In this document: positions 8,154 through 17,376 of the stretch, one piece after another
Layout: every line of letters begins with the position of its first letter
Position numbering within the stretch: position 1 is the stretch's first letter
NCBI GenBank assembly: GCA_965205965.1
Contig: CBDBHT010000007.1
Span: forward strand, 930,001-994,000
DNA length: 64,000 nt
Origin: Bin55 sp965205965
Lineage (GTDB): Bacteria > Pseudomonadota > Gammaproteobacteria > Pseudomonadales > Azotimanducaceae
Reading direction: 5' to 3'
The notes under the pieces: generated by a model
Told to the model about the DNA's origin: nothing
The model's input: only the letters and a program-made list of their open reading frames with translations
Databases searched by the model: none
Position numbers and translations under genes: made by a program

Positions 8154-10017
8154 CGGTCCGATCGCCTTCATCCAAAATCGCGCGGAATGCGCCCCACAAC
8201 CCGATAAAGTCCTTGGGTACGACGGTTGTCCCATCGTCACCGGGGACTTGCTCAAGACGCTCCATGAGGCGGTATATCGCGTTCAACTGGTCGTGATCAT
8301 GCGACAGTGCCCGTACCATGTCTTCGAGAATCGGTTCGTCGTCCGCCGGCTTGGTCCAACACCCGCCGGCTTCCGCTGAACGAACAGCGAACTGGACGGA
8401 CAGTGGGTCACCCAAGTCGGCGAGCAACAAGCGGAGATAGCGGAGAAACGCCTCCTTGCCGTCCAGCACCCACCTCAATACCGCCTGATGCCGTGTTGTC
8501 GGGAGACCACTGACTTCGAGACTCAACGTAAAGAGGATTGACGCCTCCTTATGTATTGCATCGGTCAGGCGAAAGGCAACAAACCGTGTTACGTCGACGA
8601 GAGGCAGGGTGCCGATCTGGACGGAGGCTCCTTCGCGCAATGACGATAGGATGTCGCATGCATGTGTCTCGCCTCGGGTGATCATCCAGCAGGTCGCCGA
8701 AGCGAGACCGTCGAGCTGCATTGAACAAGCGGGATGCAATATGACCTTCCAAAGCCGTTGGCCATCTTGTACATCCTTCTGTGCCGAGCAGTGCAGTACT
8801 AATCCAGCTCCCGCAAGTTCGCGCCGCACTCGTTCGATCCTTTGCTCGGCATCGTGCAGGCTGACGTCACGTTCCGGAATCTCACCCGGTTGGAATGTAC
8901 GCAGTACGCGTCCAAAACCATCCGTTCCAAATATGTCGGTGATGCCGCCGATCTTGGATCGTTTTCCAGTCAGCGTCACGAACACTTCCACGTTTTTACC
9001 AGTGAGCAGAGCCGGGCGCGTTGCATTACCGGAACCGACGGTGATCGTGGTGTCCCAGCCTATTTCCTGCACGAAGACCTTGGCATGAAGCCCGCTCAGC
9101 GGACGAACCGCGTCATCGCCGTCATCGCTTTCTCCGTCCTCGGTTTCTGCGAGTTCGTCCATAACCGAAATTCTTGAGAAGCGGTCGAGTACACACGGAC
9201 TCACCGCGATCAACTCGTCGGATCGACCGACAAGCAGGGGAGGCTCATCGGAAAGATTCGTCAGCATCTCCAGCGCATCGTCGTCGCAGAAGGGCGATAC
9301 GACGCCCATTTTTTTGCAGTTCGTGGGTATCCACCTACGACGAAGTCTCGTTCCATTAACTGCAAATGAAACGTTCTCGAACTGATCTGGGAACATCCAT
9401 TTCGTTCGGTGAAGATCTTTCGACATTTCATTTACGAGTTGGCTCATATGCTCAGGCACCGTGCGCACCGCTAGTGACGGGAGGAGATGGAGGAAATCGA
9501 CGAGCGGCGCATTACGTGAGTGCCGCCCGTGCCCAACTTTGCCGTCAAGACAGAGAGAGGTGTCCCAGGATCGGTCGCGTGTGAGATTCCGCGACAACAC
9601 GAGGAGTCGAATTCGGATCGGTTCGTTCGCCTCCAGTGGCCGGTAACGCAGAACCCATAGCTTTGAATGAAATGAACCCCCATGCGGGGCAGCCACCTCG
9701 ACGATCAGACGTTCGAGCAGCGTGCAAAGCCGTGACTGCGCTGCGGGCAAAGCCTGAATCCGACCGGCCTCGCAGAAGATCGCCAGTCGATCAGCGGTCC
9801 GCTCGAGCCCTTCGAGTAGGGCGAGCGGATTTTTGAGGAGTTCTTCCCGATCCTCGCAAGCGAAAAGAGCCAGTGTCACCGGAATGGTAAGAGCGGTCTC
9901 AATGTCGAGCGTAAAGGTGGTCGCGACTCCCGCATCGAAGACGGTGGCGGGTGGCGGGCGAAGACTGGTACCATATAGGGAACGTATGTCCGGATGCAGC
10001 GGCAAATCAGTTGGCAC
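8146..10017 (-). CDS. Phospholipase D-superfamily (HKD) nuclease-like protein
   Basis: 623-aa protein with two PLD-type half-sites: 'FHSKLWVLRY' with 'SRNLTRDRSWD' (about residues 115-150) and 'LSGLHAKVFVQE' with 'VGSGNATRPAL' (about 305-330). Each carries H-x-K followed by a G/S-x-N-x-T/S pattern, as in PLD-family nucleases that accompany helicases in restriction-like systems. The start ATG overlaps the DUF6361 stop by 11 nt and the 3' end overlaps the helicase start by 8 nt, so the three proteins are probably made together and may form a complex. No signal peptide. Predicted to cut nucleic acid supplied or remodelled by the helicase; not shown by sequence alone. Confidence 0.8.
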   Translation of the reverse strand: MPTDLPLHPDIRSLYGTSLRPPPATVFDAGVATTFTLDIETALTIPVTLALFACEDREELLKNPLALLEGLERTADRLAIFCEAGRIQALPAAQSRLCTLLERLIVEVAAPHGGSFHSKLWVLRYRPLEANEPIRIRLLVLSRNLTRDRSWDTSLCLDGKVGHGRHSRNAPLVDFLHLLPSLAVRTVPEHMSQLVNEMSKDLHRTKWMFPDQFENVSFAVNGTRLRRRWIPTNCKKMGVVSPFCDDDALEMLTNLSDEPPLLVGRSDELIAVSPCVLDRFSRISVMDELAETEDGESDDGDDAVRPLSGLHAKVFVQEIGWDTTITVGSGNATRPALLTGKNVEVFVTLTGKRSKIGGITDIFGTDGFGRVLRTFQPGEIPERDVSLHDAEQRIERVRRELAGAGLVLHCSAQKDVQDGQRLWKVILHPACSMQLDGLASATCWMITRGETHACDILSSLREGASVQIGTLPLVDVTRFVAFRLTDAIHKEASILFTLSLEVSGLPTTRHQAVLRWVLDGKEAFLRYLRLLLADLGDPLSVQFAVRSAEAGGCWTKPADDEPILEDMVRALSHDHDQLNAIYRLMERLEQVPGDDGTTVVPKDFIGLWGAFRAILDEGDRTDA

Positions 10018-11125
10018 TGGTCAAATCCTGGATATGGCTGTTTGCTTCCCTCCAGCGAAAGTCCAAACGGTCCGCGCCGGAGCGGCCTCCCCATCTGTCG
10101 AGGACCGTTCTATTGACAAACCGTGACTGCGAGTGCTTGAGTGCGCGCTCACGTTTCCGCACCAGATCGCGTGCGACTTGAAGGTCGGTTATATCTCCGC
10201 CGTTTTCACCGATCAACTCGCACCAGCTGTGCACAAACCGACGGGTACGGTCGCGGATTCGATGATTTTCGTGCGTGGTGTGGCACCAAAAGTCGTCAAG
10301 CGACCAGTGGGAGAAAGCACTCTGGTCGAGTTCGTCTTTGCCCCATATCGAAAGTTCATTTCGGTATTTCCGAACCCAGCCTTTCTTATTGCGCAATTCT
10401 GCCAACATCAGGTTGTAGAGCAGCGCGGCCCCGTGCATCACCGCGGAGAAGACCTCAGCATGCTTGATTAGCCTTCGGGCAGAGTCCGGGAAAGAAGTGC
10501 AGTCAGGGTGTTCCCAGACATAGTCACAGACGGCGTGGCGACCGACCTTGGCGAGATGAGTGAGCAAGCTGTCTGGTTGTGCGTTCACCAGTCGGTCAAT
10601 CAGGAAGCCGGCCTCATCGCTGGTCAGATTAAAGTCAGCGCGTTCCAATAAATTTTTGGGACGCTTGGGAAGATCTGCACACCAGGCTTCAAGCGAAGTG
10701 AAGTATGCCTCTTGTGAGCCCGCAAACTTCCGGATACCCCAACTCCGGAGACCGTTCCAATAGATTGAGCTGGGCAAACGCTGCAGGCGCTCACCGGCAA
10801 CCCGCCCGATAATTCCTTCTTTTTCGCCGCCGGAGCGTAGAGCGTGGATAAGCCTGATCTCACGTGCTCTTGTCACTTCCATCAGGCGTTGGGGAGACGC
10901 GTCCGTCTTCTCCTCCGCCATCGTGTAGATCCATGGCACGAACAGCATGTAACGCAAGCGCGTCTGGATTGTGCTGGTGCCGGGAAACAGATGGTCGGCG
11001 ATAGAGTCCCGAATTGGCCCCAGTCCGAGTTCATCCCGCGACTCCTTTTCCTCGAACAGTGCCATGATTCGACGCGCCCGTTGGCGTTCGACTTCGTCAA
11101 ACACGATCCACGACAGGGAAGACAT
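10007..11125 (-). CDS. DUF6361 family protein
   Basis: 372-aa protein opening M-S-S-L-S-W-I-V-F-D and continuing 'RARRIMALFEEKESRDELGL', 'PIRDSIADHLFPGTSTIQTR' and 'RYMLFVPWIY', the hallmark N-terminal blocks of DUF6361. Function unknown; these genes occur beside PLD and helicase genes in defence islands. The ATG at 11125 gives the family N-terminus (a TTG three codons earlier is also open). First gene of the operon, overlapping the PLD gene by 11 nt. The C-terminal half is Trp/Arg-rich and includes 'DRWGGRSGADRLDFRWREAN', possibly a nucleic-acid contact region; that is a guess. Confidence 0.8.
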   Translation of the reverse strand: MSSLSWIVFDEVERQRARRIMALFEEKESRDELGLGPIRDSIADHLFPGTSTIQTRLRYMLFVPWIYTMAEEKTDASPQRLMEVTRAREIRLIHALRSGGEKEGIIGRVAGERLQRLPSSIYWNGLRSWGIRKFAGSQEAYFTSLEAWCADLPKRPKNLLERADFNLTSDEAGFLIDRLVNAQPDSLLTHLAKVGRHAVCDYVWEHPDCTSFPDSARRLIKHAEVFSAVMHGAALLYNLMLAELRNKKGWVRKYRNELSIWGKDELDQSAFSHWSLDDFWCHTTHENHRIRDRTRRFVHSWCELIGENGGDITDLQVARDLVRKRERALKHSQSRFVNRTVLDRWGGRSGADRLDFRWREANSHIQDLTSAN

Positions 11126-11239
11126 CGCTACCAATTTTATCCCGGCCGTAGTGTCGGAGAGTGGTGACCTACACGACTTCCAGCAGGTAGGGTAAAAACG
11201 CTCACGCAGCTTCCACCTTGCAGTGTTGCATTGATGAAA

Positions 11240-11372
11240 TTTTAAAATCTGGGTAACATTTCGTCACAGCAAAGTTTCCTTCGACATTTCATGTAACTGA
11301 CTGACTGATTGAATGATATCGAATTTATAGGAACCTTGCTGTCTTACTCGTGCAATATCCGGGCTAAGGCGT
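11240..11372. repeat. ~130-bp dispersed repeat, copy 2
   Basis: Counterpart of 2690-2820, with the same order of blocks ('GGTAACATTTCGTCA', 'ATATCGAATTTATAGGAA', 'CTCGTGCAATATCCGGGCTA'). It lies between the DUF6361 module and the next gene, where it probably marks a recombination border. Confidence 0.55.
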
Positions 11373-11409
11373 GAGTTCGTTTACGTATTTTCTATTGGAG
11401 GAATGAATC

Positions 11410-11898
11410 GTGCCAAACGGTGGGACGGATTGTTGCGGATTTTGTTGGTTCAATCGAACTAACAGAGGCAGAAGGAACTGGCAAAAGCATCGCGACAGGT
11501 CGATACCACCGCATTGTGAAATAAGAGACATTGACATACCTGACCCGGCCTATACATATTGTGCGAACCACCCTCATCGCCGACCGTTTCGCGATCGAAT
11601 ACCCATCGGTCCAGTTATGACGGGTGATGACCAGGGTAATAGAAAACTCTGGCTGGAAATTCAGGATTCACCTGAAATACGCCAGCATCATCTCGATTTG
11701 CTGTGGGATATGGTTGATGGAAAACCGACTAAGGATTGGTATCCGTTGGGTTTGAGTCTTTTAACGGTCGTTGTGTGGCAAGTTGGTCAGTGGCACGAGC
11801 GTCGAGCCATACCAGCATTAGAAGCACTGGTAGAAAGAGACACTAAATATGAGAACCTTGTCAAGACGACAATTGAACAGATACTGTCTGATAAGTGA
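11410..11898 (+). CDS. Conserved hypothetical with Cys-rich N-terminus
   Basis: 162-aa protein from a GTG start behind GGAGGA. The N-terminal ~55 residues hold 'DCCGFCWFN', 'PHCEIRDIDIPDPAYTYC' and 'NHP', i.e. five Cys and several His that could bind zinc. The C-terminal half is amphipathic and helical ('WYPLGLSLLTVVVW', 'RRAIPALEALVERD'), resembling a HEAT-type repeat. Similar small C-G-x-C-x-F-N proteins occur widely, but I know no function. Stands alone between two modules on the opposite strand. Confidence 0.6.
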   Translation: MPNGGTDCCGFCWFNRTNRGRRNWQKHRDRSIPPHCEIRDIDIPDPAYTYCANHPHRRPFRDRIPIGPVMTGDDQGNRKLWLEIQDSPEIRQHHLDLLWDMVDGKPTKDWYPLGLSLLTVVVWQVGQWHERRAIPALEALVERDTKYENLVKTTIEQILSDK

Positions 11899-12061
11899 GT
11901 CTCTTACCGACGTTAGGTACATTTTTCACATTTGTATACCGCTAACCCAGATACTTCACCACCGAATAGGGCCGCCTCACACTCCTCATGCAACATTCGG
12001 CCAGATTGATTGAAGCCTCACGGATCGATATTTGAAGTCAATGTCTTGCACCAATTGATAT

Positions 12062-13939
12062 TCAACTACGAACGCGCACTTTCCCGTTGCTTTCCTCAAG
12101 TCTCTCACTTGTGCATTTCGCAAACTTGGGTAGTTCAGGTTTCCCTGTTTCTATCAGTGTTCGGATTTCTTCGAGATCCTCTACAAAGGTCTTTGCAGGC
12201 ACTTGAAGATAGTGCCAACAGCTAAACGCAACCGGATGGTATGAATCGTTAATCGCCTTTTCTGCACGGGCCACGTATTCCAGTGCTTTGTCAGTGTCCC
12301 CTGTAGCCCAAAATGCAACTGCCATACACTGGAGATAGTTTGGCCCCCTTTCCGATTCAGCGTCCGATCGATGAAGTGCTACAACCCGTTGAAATACTTC
12401 TATTTCAATCTCTCCGTGCAGACCCCACATTGCCATGCCGTAATTGAATGCATCACGAATGCCCAGATTATCTATTTGAGCTTCCTCATCCCGGAACATC
12501 CTGGATGCATCCAGACACCTTCCCAGCCCCATATACGAAAGGCCCAGCGAATGTTCGGCTTGTGCCCGACGATTGGCCGGAAGATCTGCGATGTCTAGTA
12601 TCTGTTTCCATAGCAATATTGCAATCGACAAGTCGTTCAAGGAATGGTCGAAAGTATTTGCGAGCCAGAACTTCTCATCGATTTCTAGCAAAACTACTGC
12701 AGTTGTATTCACCATGTCTTCGGGAATAGGATCTTCTAGCTTCGCGAGTCGTCGGATTGCCTCCCTAATCATGGGTGGAGTAACTTGGTCAGAATTCATC
12801 ACGCGCCATATATCTTCTTTTGCGCCATCCGGATCGCCGCTTTCTTCGCGGATACGTGACCGCTTCAAATACGCTTCTGGCTGGTCATACCCAGCTTCAA
12901 TCGCCTGAGTTACTAGCAATTCCAATATCTCTGGTTGGCGATCAGCTTCTCTGAGTTCAGCAAGGCTGAACAGTACTTTTCCATCATTACGGTGGGCTTC
13001 TTCGATCTTCTTTAGCATCTCTTTTATCGGAGAGTCTTCTGATACTCGCCATCTTCGTCGCCGAAGTCGTTGAAGTCGTTGAATGTACTGCAACGCACCA
13101 TCCCGATCTTCCCAGTTTTTGCTCGAGATCTCGAACACGATCTCTCCGTACTCTTTCGCTAGCCGACTTCGAGGCCGGTCCTTGGAAAAAACCGCTTGGT
13201 TCAATAGCGCAAGACTGTCATAACGGTGCACAATCATTGGTTCTCGGTGGACCCTGAGTTGGTCCTGGAAAGACTTGATCTTGCCTTCGAGGATCTGATC
13301 TTCATCGTCCAGGTCGGGAACGTTCGACATCACGAAGTGGAGTTCAATGTTCTTCTTGCGCGGCTCGTCAGCTTCAGAACGAATGTCACGGACAACTTCG
13401 GTTAGTCCACGCAAGTTTTGTTCATTCGGAAAGAAAAATATCACCACGGAATTCGGAAGTTGCCTTGTGCAAATTCCGCTTGTGTCCGTATATCCAGTGC
13501 GAGAGTCAATCAGGACGTAGTCGGGTTCTATGTGACGTTTCCACTGTTCCTTTAGATCTTCGAATAACAGGTATCCATCATACCGCTCGTACAGTTCATT
13601 CCAATTGACTTGACCAAAATTAGAAGGGTAGGTTTCCGCTTTCCCCGAGGGCATGATCCATATTTGACCACCCTGATTACCGATAGCGGGACACTCACCA
13701 ATGAAGTTGGCCACGTTTGGTGCTTGGGCGGACTGCAGGTACTGATTAACAAAATCGATTACGCCTAGTGTCTCATGAGAGGGACGAAATTCGTCGAATG
13801 TATCGAGCCCGGGTGCCTCGATATCAAAATCAACTACCAGAATCCGTCGGCCACGAAGCGCGAGCTGAACGGCGACGTTGGCCAGTGCCATCGTCCGGCC
13901 CACACCACCCTTGAACGAATAAAACGTCGTGAGGTACAT
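12062..13939 (-). CDS. ParA/MinD-type KGGVGRT ATPase with TPR-like C-terminus
   Basis: 625-aa protein. The N-terminus M-Y-L-T-T-F-Y-S-F runs into KGGVGRTMALANVAVQLA, a deviant Walker A with R before T (residues 10-16). 'ILVVDFDIEAPGLD' (about 37-50) and 'DYVLIDSRTGYTD' (about 135-147) complete a SIMIBI-class ATPase of about 250 residues. The rest is helical with repeated A/L/Y patterns and 'AQAEHSLGLSYMGLGRCLDA', typical of TPR-like scaffolds. ATG 13939 is chosen (an in-frame TTG lies four codons earlier). Begins 4 nt after the stop of the MqsA-like gene, so it is in the same operon. Such ATPase-scaffold fusions occur in bacterial conflict systems; the effector here is not obvious. Confidence 0.8.
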   Translation of the reverse strand: MYLTTFYSFKGGVGRTMALANVAVQLALRGRRILVVDFDIEAPGLDTFDEFRPSHETLGVIDFVNQYLQSAQAPNVANFIGECPAIGNQGGQIWIMPSGKAETYPSNFGQVNWNELYERYDGYLLFEDLKEQWKRHIEPDYVLIDSRTGYTDTSGICTRQLPNSVVIFFFPNEQNLRGLTEVVRDIRSEADEPRKKNIELHFVMSNVPDLDDEDQILEGKIKSFQDQLRVHREPMIVHRYDSLALLNQAVFSKDRPRSRLAKEYGEIVFEISSKNWEDRDGALQYIQRLQRLRRRRWRVSEDSPIKEMLKKIEEAHRNDGKVLFSLAELREADRQPEILELLVTQAIEAGYDQPEAYLKRSRIREESGDPDGAKEDIWRVMNSDQVTPPMIREAIRRLAKLEDPIPEDMVNTTAVVLLEIDEKFWLANTFDHSLNDLSIAILLWKQILDIADLPANRRAQAEHSLGLSYMGLGRCLDASRMFRDEEAQIDNLGIRDAFNYGMAMWGLHGEIEIEVFQRVVALHRSDAESERGPNYLQCMAVAFWATGDTDKALEYVARAEKAINDSYHPVAFSCWHYLQVPAKTFVEDLEEIRTLIETGKPELPKFAKCTSERLEESNGKVRVRS

Positions 13940-13943
13940 TCCG

Positions 13944-14510
13944 TCATGCAACCTTGCGCAACTGGAAACTCTCTTTTTCCTTCAGCAAGGATTCATCATC
14001 AGGATCCAAAGCTTGGAACTTCTTCGCTCCAGCAACAAATGAGAGGAATTTCACAGCTGACTTGGAAGACATCAGCCTTTCCAGATGTTGCATGTTTTGG
14101 GGAACAGCCAGCAAGCGAAGATATCGGTCGTTCGCGTGGGTCTGGATGTTGATACCGTTCTCCCATCGATTCAGCGATGCTTCACCAAGTCCAGTCACCT
14201 CGGCAAATCTTGCCCGCGCCATTCGGTAGGTATTTCTGATATGTCGAATTTCGACAGGTGTCAGTACACCAAAGTGCTTGCACAAGGCTTCGTGCTTCAA
14301 TTGTTCAGCTTCGTGATCGAGGTAATCGAATTTGCAAGTTGTGCATTGACGAATGGGGATGTGCGCCGTCAGCTCGACTGCAGACTCCCCAGATCCATAG
14401 GTGAATGTATAGTCTTCCCACGAGGTGGTGATCTTCACCGCGTTGCACATCGGACATGTGAGATCGGGATGTACGTCCCGTGGTTCGCCAGATAGTTGTT
14501 GAGAATCCAT
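13944..14510 (-). CDS. MqsA-like antitoxin/regulator (zinc CxxC + HTH)
   Basis: 188-aa protein with 'CPMC' (residues 19-22) and 'CTTC' (about 57-60) forming a zinc-binding N-terminal domain, as in MqsA/YgiT-type proteins, followed by an XRE-type HTH around 'LTPVEIRHIRNTYRMARARF' and 'VTGLGEASLNRWENG' (about 82-120). MqsA proteins repress their own operon and neutralise a toxin. Here the upstream 118-aa gene is the possible partner and the downstream gene is the ParA-type ATPase. Longer at the C-terminus than classical MqsA (131 aa). Probably autoregulates this operon (family knowledge plus inference). Confidence 0.8.
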   Translation of the reverse strand: MDSQQLSGEPRDVHPDLTCPMCNAVKITTSWEDYTFTYGSGESAVELTAHIPIRQCTTCKFDYLDHEAEQLKHEALCKHFGVLTPVEIRHIRNTYRMARARFAEVTGLGEASLNRWENGINIQTHANDRYLRLLAVPQNMQHLERLMSSKSAVKFLSFVAGAKKFQALDPDDESLLKEKESFQLRKVA

Positions 14511-14522
14511 TTGTTATTTCCT

Positions 14523-14879
14523 TTAAGTCTTTATTTCTGTGTAATGGAAGCTACGTCCAATGATCTGGCCAGATCCCAATTGAAGCTTTACGTAGAGTTG
14601 CGGCAGGTCGGGTTGGATGTCGATCTTCATTACATACCCCTTCGCCTTTGGTGGCTCCTTTAATTCGACCACTTCGACTGGATGTCCGGCTTCGAGCTTG
14701 GACGCGATGAACTCCCATGCCGCAGCATCCGTGAAATGGGTGTCGAGTATTCCATCCGGATTTCGTACCTGACCGGGACGCCAGTCAACTGGCCGTTCTG
14801 GGCTGAACTTTGTTATGCGAGCTTCACTCCTCCTGGCAAGCAGCGTCAGTTGATGCCTTATCGATTCACTTAGTACCAC
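14523..14879 (-). CDS. 118-aa protein upstream of MqsA-like gene
   Basis: Basic N-terminus 'HQLTLLARRSEARITKF', then 'RPVDWRPGQVRNP', 'FTDAAAWEFIASKLEAGHPV', 'VVELKEPPKAKGYVMKI' and 'GSGQIIGRSFHY'. No family with known function recognised, though the segments look conserved rather than random. First gene of the operon 118-aa / MqsA-like / ATPase, with 12 nt before the next start. A GTG start with a very close GGAAG is assumed, so the exact start is uncertain. Position suggests a toxin or effector controlled by the MqsA-like protein; no catalytic motif is seen. Confidence 0.6.
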   Translation of the reverse strand: MVLSESIRHQLTLLARRSEARITKFSPERPVDWRPGQVRNPDGILDTHFTDAAAWEFIASKLEAGHPVEVVELKEPPKAKGYVMKIDIQPDLPQLYVKLQLGSGQIIGRSFHYTEIKT

Positions 14880-15302
14880 ACTTCCAGAAACTTAAACAGA
14901 TTTAAACATTATATGATCGTAAAATTCAGATTTCAAATGCCATTAACCAGCTGTATCACAAAAAAATCCTTATTAATCGATCATATGATTGACCAGGTAT
15001 TTGCTTAAGCAACCGTTCTCCTCCACTTGAGTGCGAAGAGTTACTTCAGATACCGCATCTGAGAGAGATGTGGAAACCTCTATCGATCGAAGAGAGGCAG
15101 TGGAGTTGGATCTCAACGCTGATAAACCTTCGCACGAACTTTATAATTGTCAATGTCAAGTTCAAATGTCTCACTTTTAGCAACTTGAAATGTCTCATTT
15201 TTGGCAACTTCAGATGGCGGGGAAGGCGGAGGGAACGTAGCGACCGGAGCCTTCCCCGCGGCGGCGGTTTCCGCGACCTCCCCATGCTTTCGTTCGGCCA
15301 TG
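14880..15302. other. Intergenic with probable IS21-type terminal repeats
   Basis: About 420 bp without a supported gene. At 15162-15213 two near-direct repeats of the type 'AATGTCTCAYTTTTRGCAAC' occur, the pattern of multiple terminal repeats at IS21-family ends. The following GC-rich stretch (to 15302) joins directly to an IS630 remnant. Family call tentative. Confidence 0.35.
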
Positions 15303-15509
15303 CATGGCCGAGATTGAGATCAGTGCGATGGTCGGCCAGTACCTGAACCGTCGCCTGCCCGATCGCGAAGTCCTACGTCGCGAAGTGGATGCTTGGCAGG
15401 AGCGAAGCAATAGCGAAGGCGTGCGCGTGGACTGGCGATTCACGACCGCCGATGCGCGGATCAAACTGAAATCCCCTTACCCATCAATACAAAAGTGATG
15501 GTCTACTAG
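15303..15509 (+). mobile_element. IS630 group B 3'-end remnant
   Basis: Encodes 'MAEIEISAMVGQYLNRRLPD', 'REVDAWQERSN' and 'VDWRFTTADARIKLK', the transposase C-terminus, ending at a GTCTACTAG terminus. Matches the 3' end of the degenerate IS630 at 43727-44926 and keeps an open frame that the latter has lost. It truncates the Lhr-like helicase gene that follows. Confidence 0.8.
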
Positions 15510-16710
15510 AAGCCCGTTTTCATCAGAACAACTTACCTACTACAGCTGTTTGTACGACGACTCTTGAGCTTGGAATAGACAGAGGAAAAGTTACGTCAAT
15601 AGCGCAAGTGACCGCACCCCACTCAGTGGGCAGTTTAAGACAGCGACTTGGGAGGTCAGGGAGAAGAGGAGAAGCGGCAATCTTGAGAATGTATATATCG
15701 GAAGATGAGATGAATATCAATTCGAGTCTGGGAGATAGGCTTAGATTAGAACTTTTGCAAAGTATTGCTATGCTTCGCCTATTAGTGAGCGAAAAATGGT
15801 ATGAACCTCCTGATACGCATTTATATCACTTTTCGACATTACTTCATCAAACCCTGGCTGTCATAGCACAATGGGGAGGTGTGAAACCGGATCAAATCTG
15901 GGAACTCTTATGTAAAGCTGGTCCTTGCGGGAGAATTAGAGTTGGGCATTTTAAAACTCTGCTTACGCATACGGGGAAGACCAATCTCATTGTACAACTC
16001 AATAGTGGTGAGCGTCTAGTAAACCACTATGCATTTTATGCTGTATTCAAAACTCCTGAGGAATATCGCATTATCACTGAGGGAAAACCTTGGGTACGCT
16101 CCCTATAGATTCCATGATATTACCAGATCAACGCCTCGTTTTTGGTGGACGGTATTGGAAGGTCATAGACATTAACTGCGAGAGAAAGACAATTCTTGTT
16201 GTACCTGCCAAAGTAGGTACGCCGCCTAAGTTTGGAGGTGCCGGTATGGGAATTCATGACCGCATAAGGCAGGAAATGTACGCAATTTATCGGTCCGGCG
16301 ATCATGGAATTACGATAGGTGATGCCAATCTGGAATTTTTGGATGCGACAGGTCAGAGACTATTCCAAGAGGGTCTTGGATACTTCAGAGATACCAGTCT
16401 TGAATTTGACTGCATCGTCCAGCATGGAAATCGTGTTTACATCATCCCATGGATGGGTGACAAGTTAGTCAGTACATTAGTTGCTGTGCTACATTACTCT
16501 GGATATAAGGCTGATGCTTATGCTGGAATAATTGAAATCAACAACGTAACAATAACAGATATTAGCGAATACCTTAAATCTATAACTTCGTCGCCTACAC
16601 TTTCAAATACTGAACTAGCTAGATCAGTAAAAAAACAAACAACGGAGAAATTTGATCATCTATTATCTGATCAACTACTGAACGTATCTTATTGGAGCAA
16701 AATTTTTTGA
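15510..16710 (+). pseudogene. Lhr-like DEAD/DEAH helicase, N-truncated and frameshifted
   Basis: From about 15513 an open frame reads 'TTTLELGIDRGKVTSIAQVT', then APHSVGSLRQRLGRSGRRG (helicase motif VI with the arginine finger region) and continues to 16108. The second part, 16090-16710, is the same protein shifted by one base around 16085 ('GTLPIDSMILPDQRLVFGG', 'RYWKVIDI', 'FGGAGMGIH'). The helicase ATP-binding half is absent, cut off by IS630. Lhr-type helicases are large (1,400+ aa) and often belong to accessory defence operons. Not functional as it stands. Confidence 0.75.
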
Positions 16711-16844
16711 TACTAAAAAGACTGTCTTATGGCTGTATGAGGTTTTGTGAACAAGTGGCTCAGGAGATCAAATTCACTTAAAAATAAACGTAAGTGAGAA
16801 GTGGTACCGAAAAATGAGACAGTTTTCGATGACGGCAATTCCTC

Positions 16845-16869
16845 GTATAGTTTTAATTGGAAACTATAC
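16845..16869. terminator. Perfect 9-bp stem-loop
   Basis: GTATAGTTT and AAACTATAC form a perfect 9-bp stem with a 7-nt loop, 135 bp after the Lhr remnant stop and 90 bp before the next gene. No strong T-run follows, so it could be a weak terminator or an operator for the downstream gene. Confidence 0.35.
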
Positions 16870-16956
16870 TTATAATTTGACATTGCCCCATCATTGACAA
16901 GCGAATGCTAAAAAATCAAATGGGATTATTATAGAAATTATATCGGAGCGAAGAGA

Positions 16957-17187
16957 ATGACAGAACCTACTATGTTGAGTGAACTCGTTGATGTGAACCA
17001 AATCGATGAGGTATGGGAAAATAGAAAATTTGTGTCCAAAGTCAATCTAATCGATGAACCTCACGGCACCGGTCTGCTGGTACGGTTGGAGGGCAATCCT
17101 GTACCGTTGCTGTTCAATTGTGATGAAAAGGGACTTGCGCAATTGGCGAACCACATCATTTCAGGCCTTGCGCCAAATGACGACTGA
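16957..17187 (+). CDS. Small 76-aa hypothetical protein
   Basis: ATG start 5-6 nt after a GAAGAG-type ribosome site. The acidic soluble protein contains 'VNQIDEVWENRKFVSKVNLI' and 'GLLVRLEGNPVPLLFNCDEK', with strand-helix character. No domain recognised. It is isolated, convergent with the PIN/STAS/GHKL operon on its right. Could be a small antitoxin or immunity protein; no evidence beyond size. Confidence 0.45.
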   Translation: MTEPTMLSELVDVNQIDEVWENRKFVSKVNLIDEPHGTGLLVRLEGNPVPLLFNCDEKGLAQLANHIISGLAPNDD

Positions 17188-17376
17188 ATGGGATAGACCA
17201 TTTCTATCTCTTCAATTCATGTTTAAATAACTGCTAGCATTTTCAGGCTTATCTGGTCGATTCTGCTATCGACTCGATATCCGTTACTTCTTCTGATAGC
17301 TCTACAACATGACGCGACCCTTCCTTATGGCGTGAGATTTTGGCAGGTCATGATCCGGCGACCTTGGGAGATACAG

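Noticed and set aside
8609..9088. 159-codon forward frame inside the PLD gene
   Set aside because: Antisense to a protein with two PLD half-sites; no motif or ribosome site of its own.
5013..11125. Assignment of the DUF6361/PLD/helicase operon to DISARM or Mokosh
   Set aside because: No DrmB (DUF1998), no methyltransferase, and helicase and PLD are separate with DUF6361; the layout does not match those systems as I know them.
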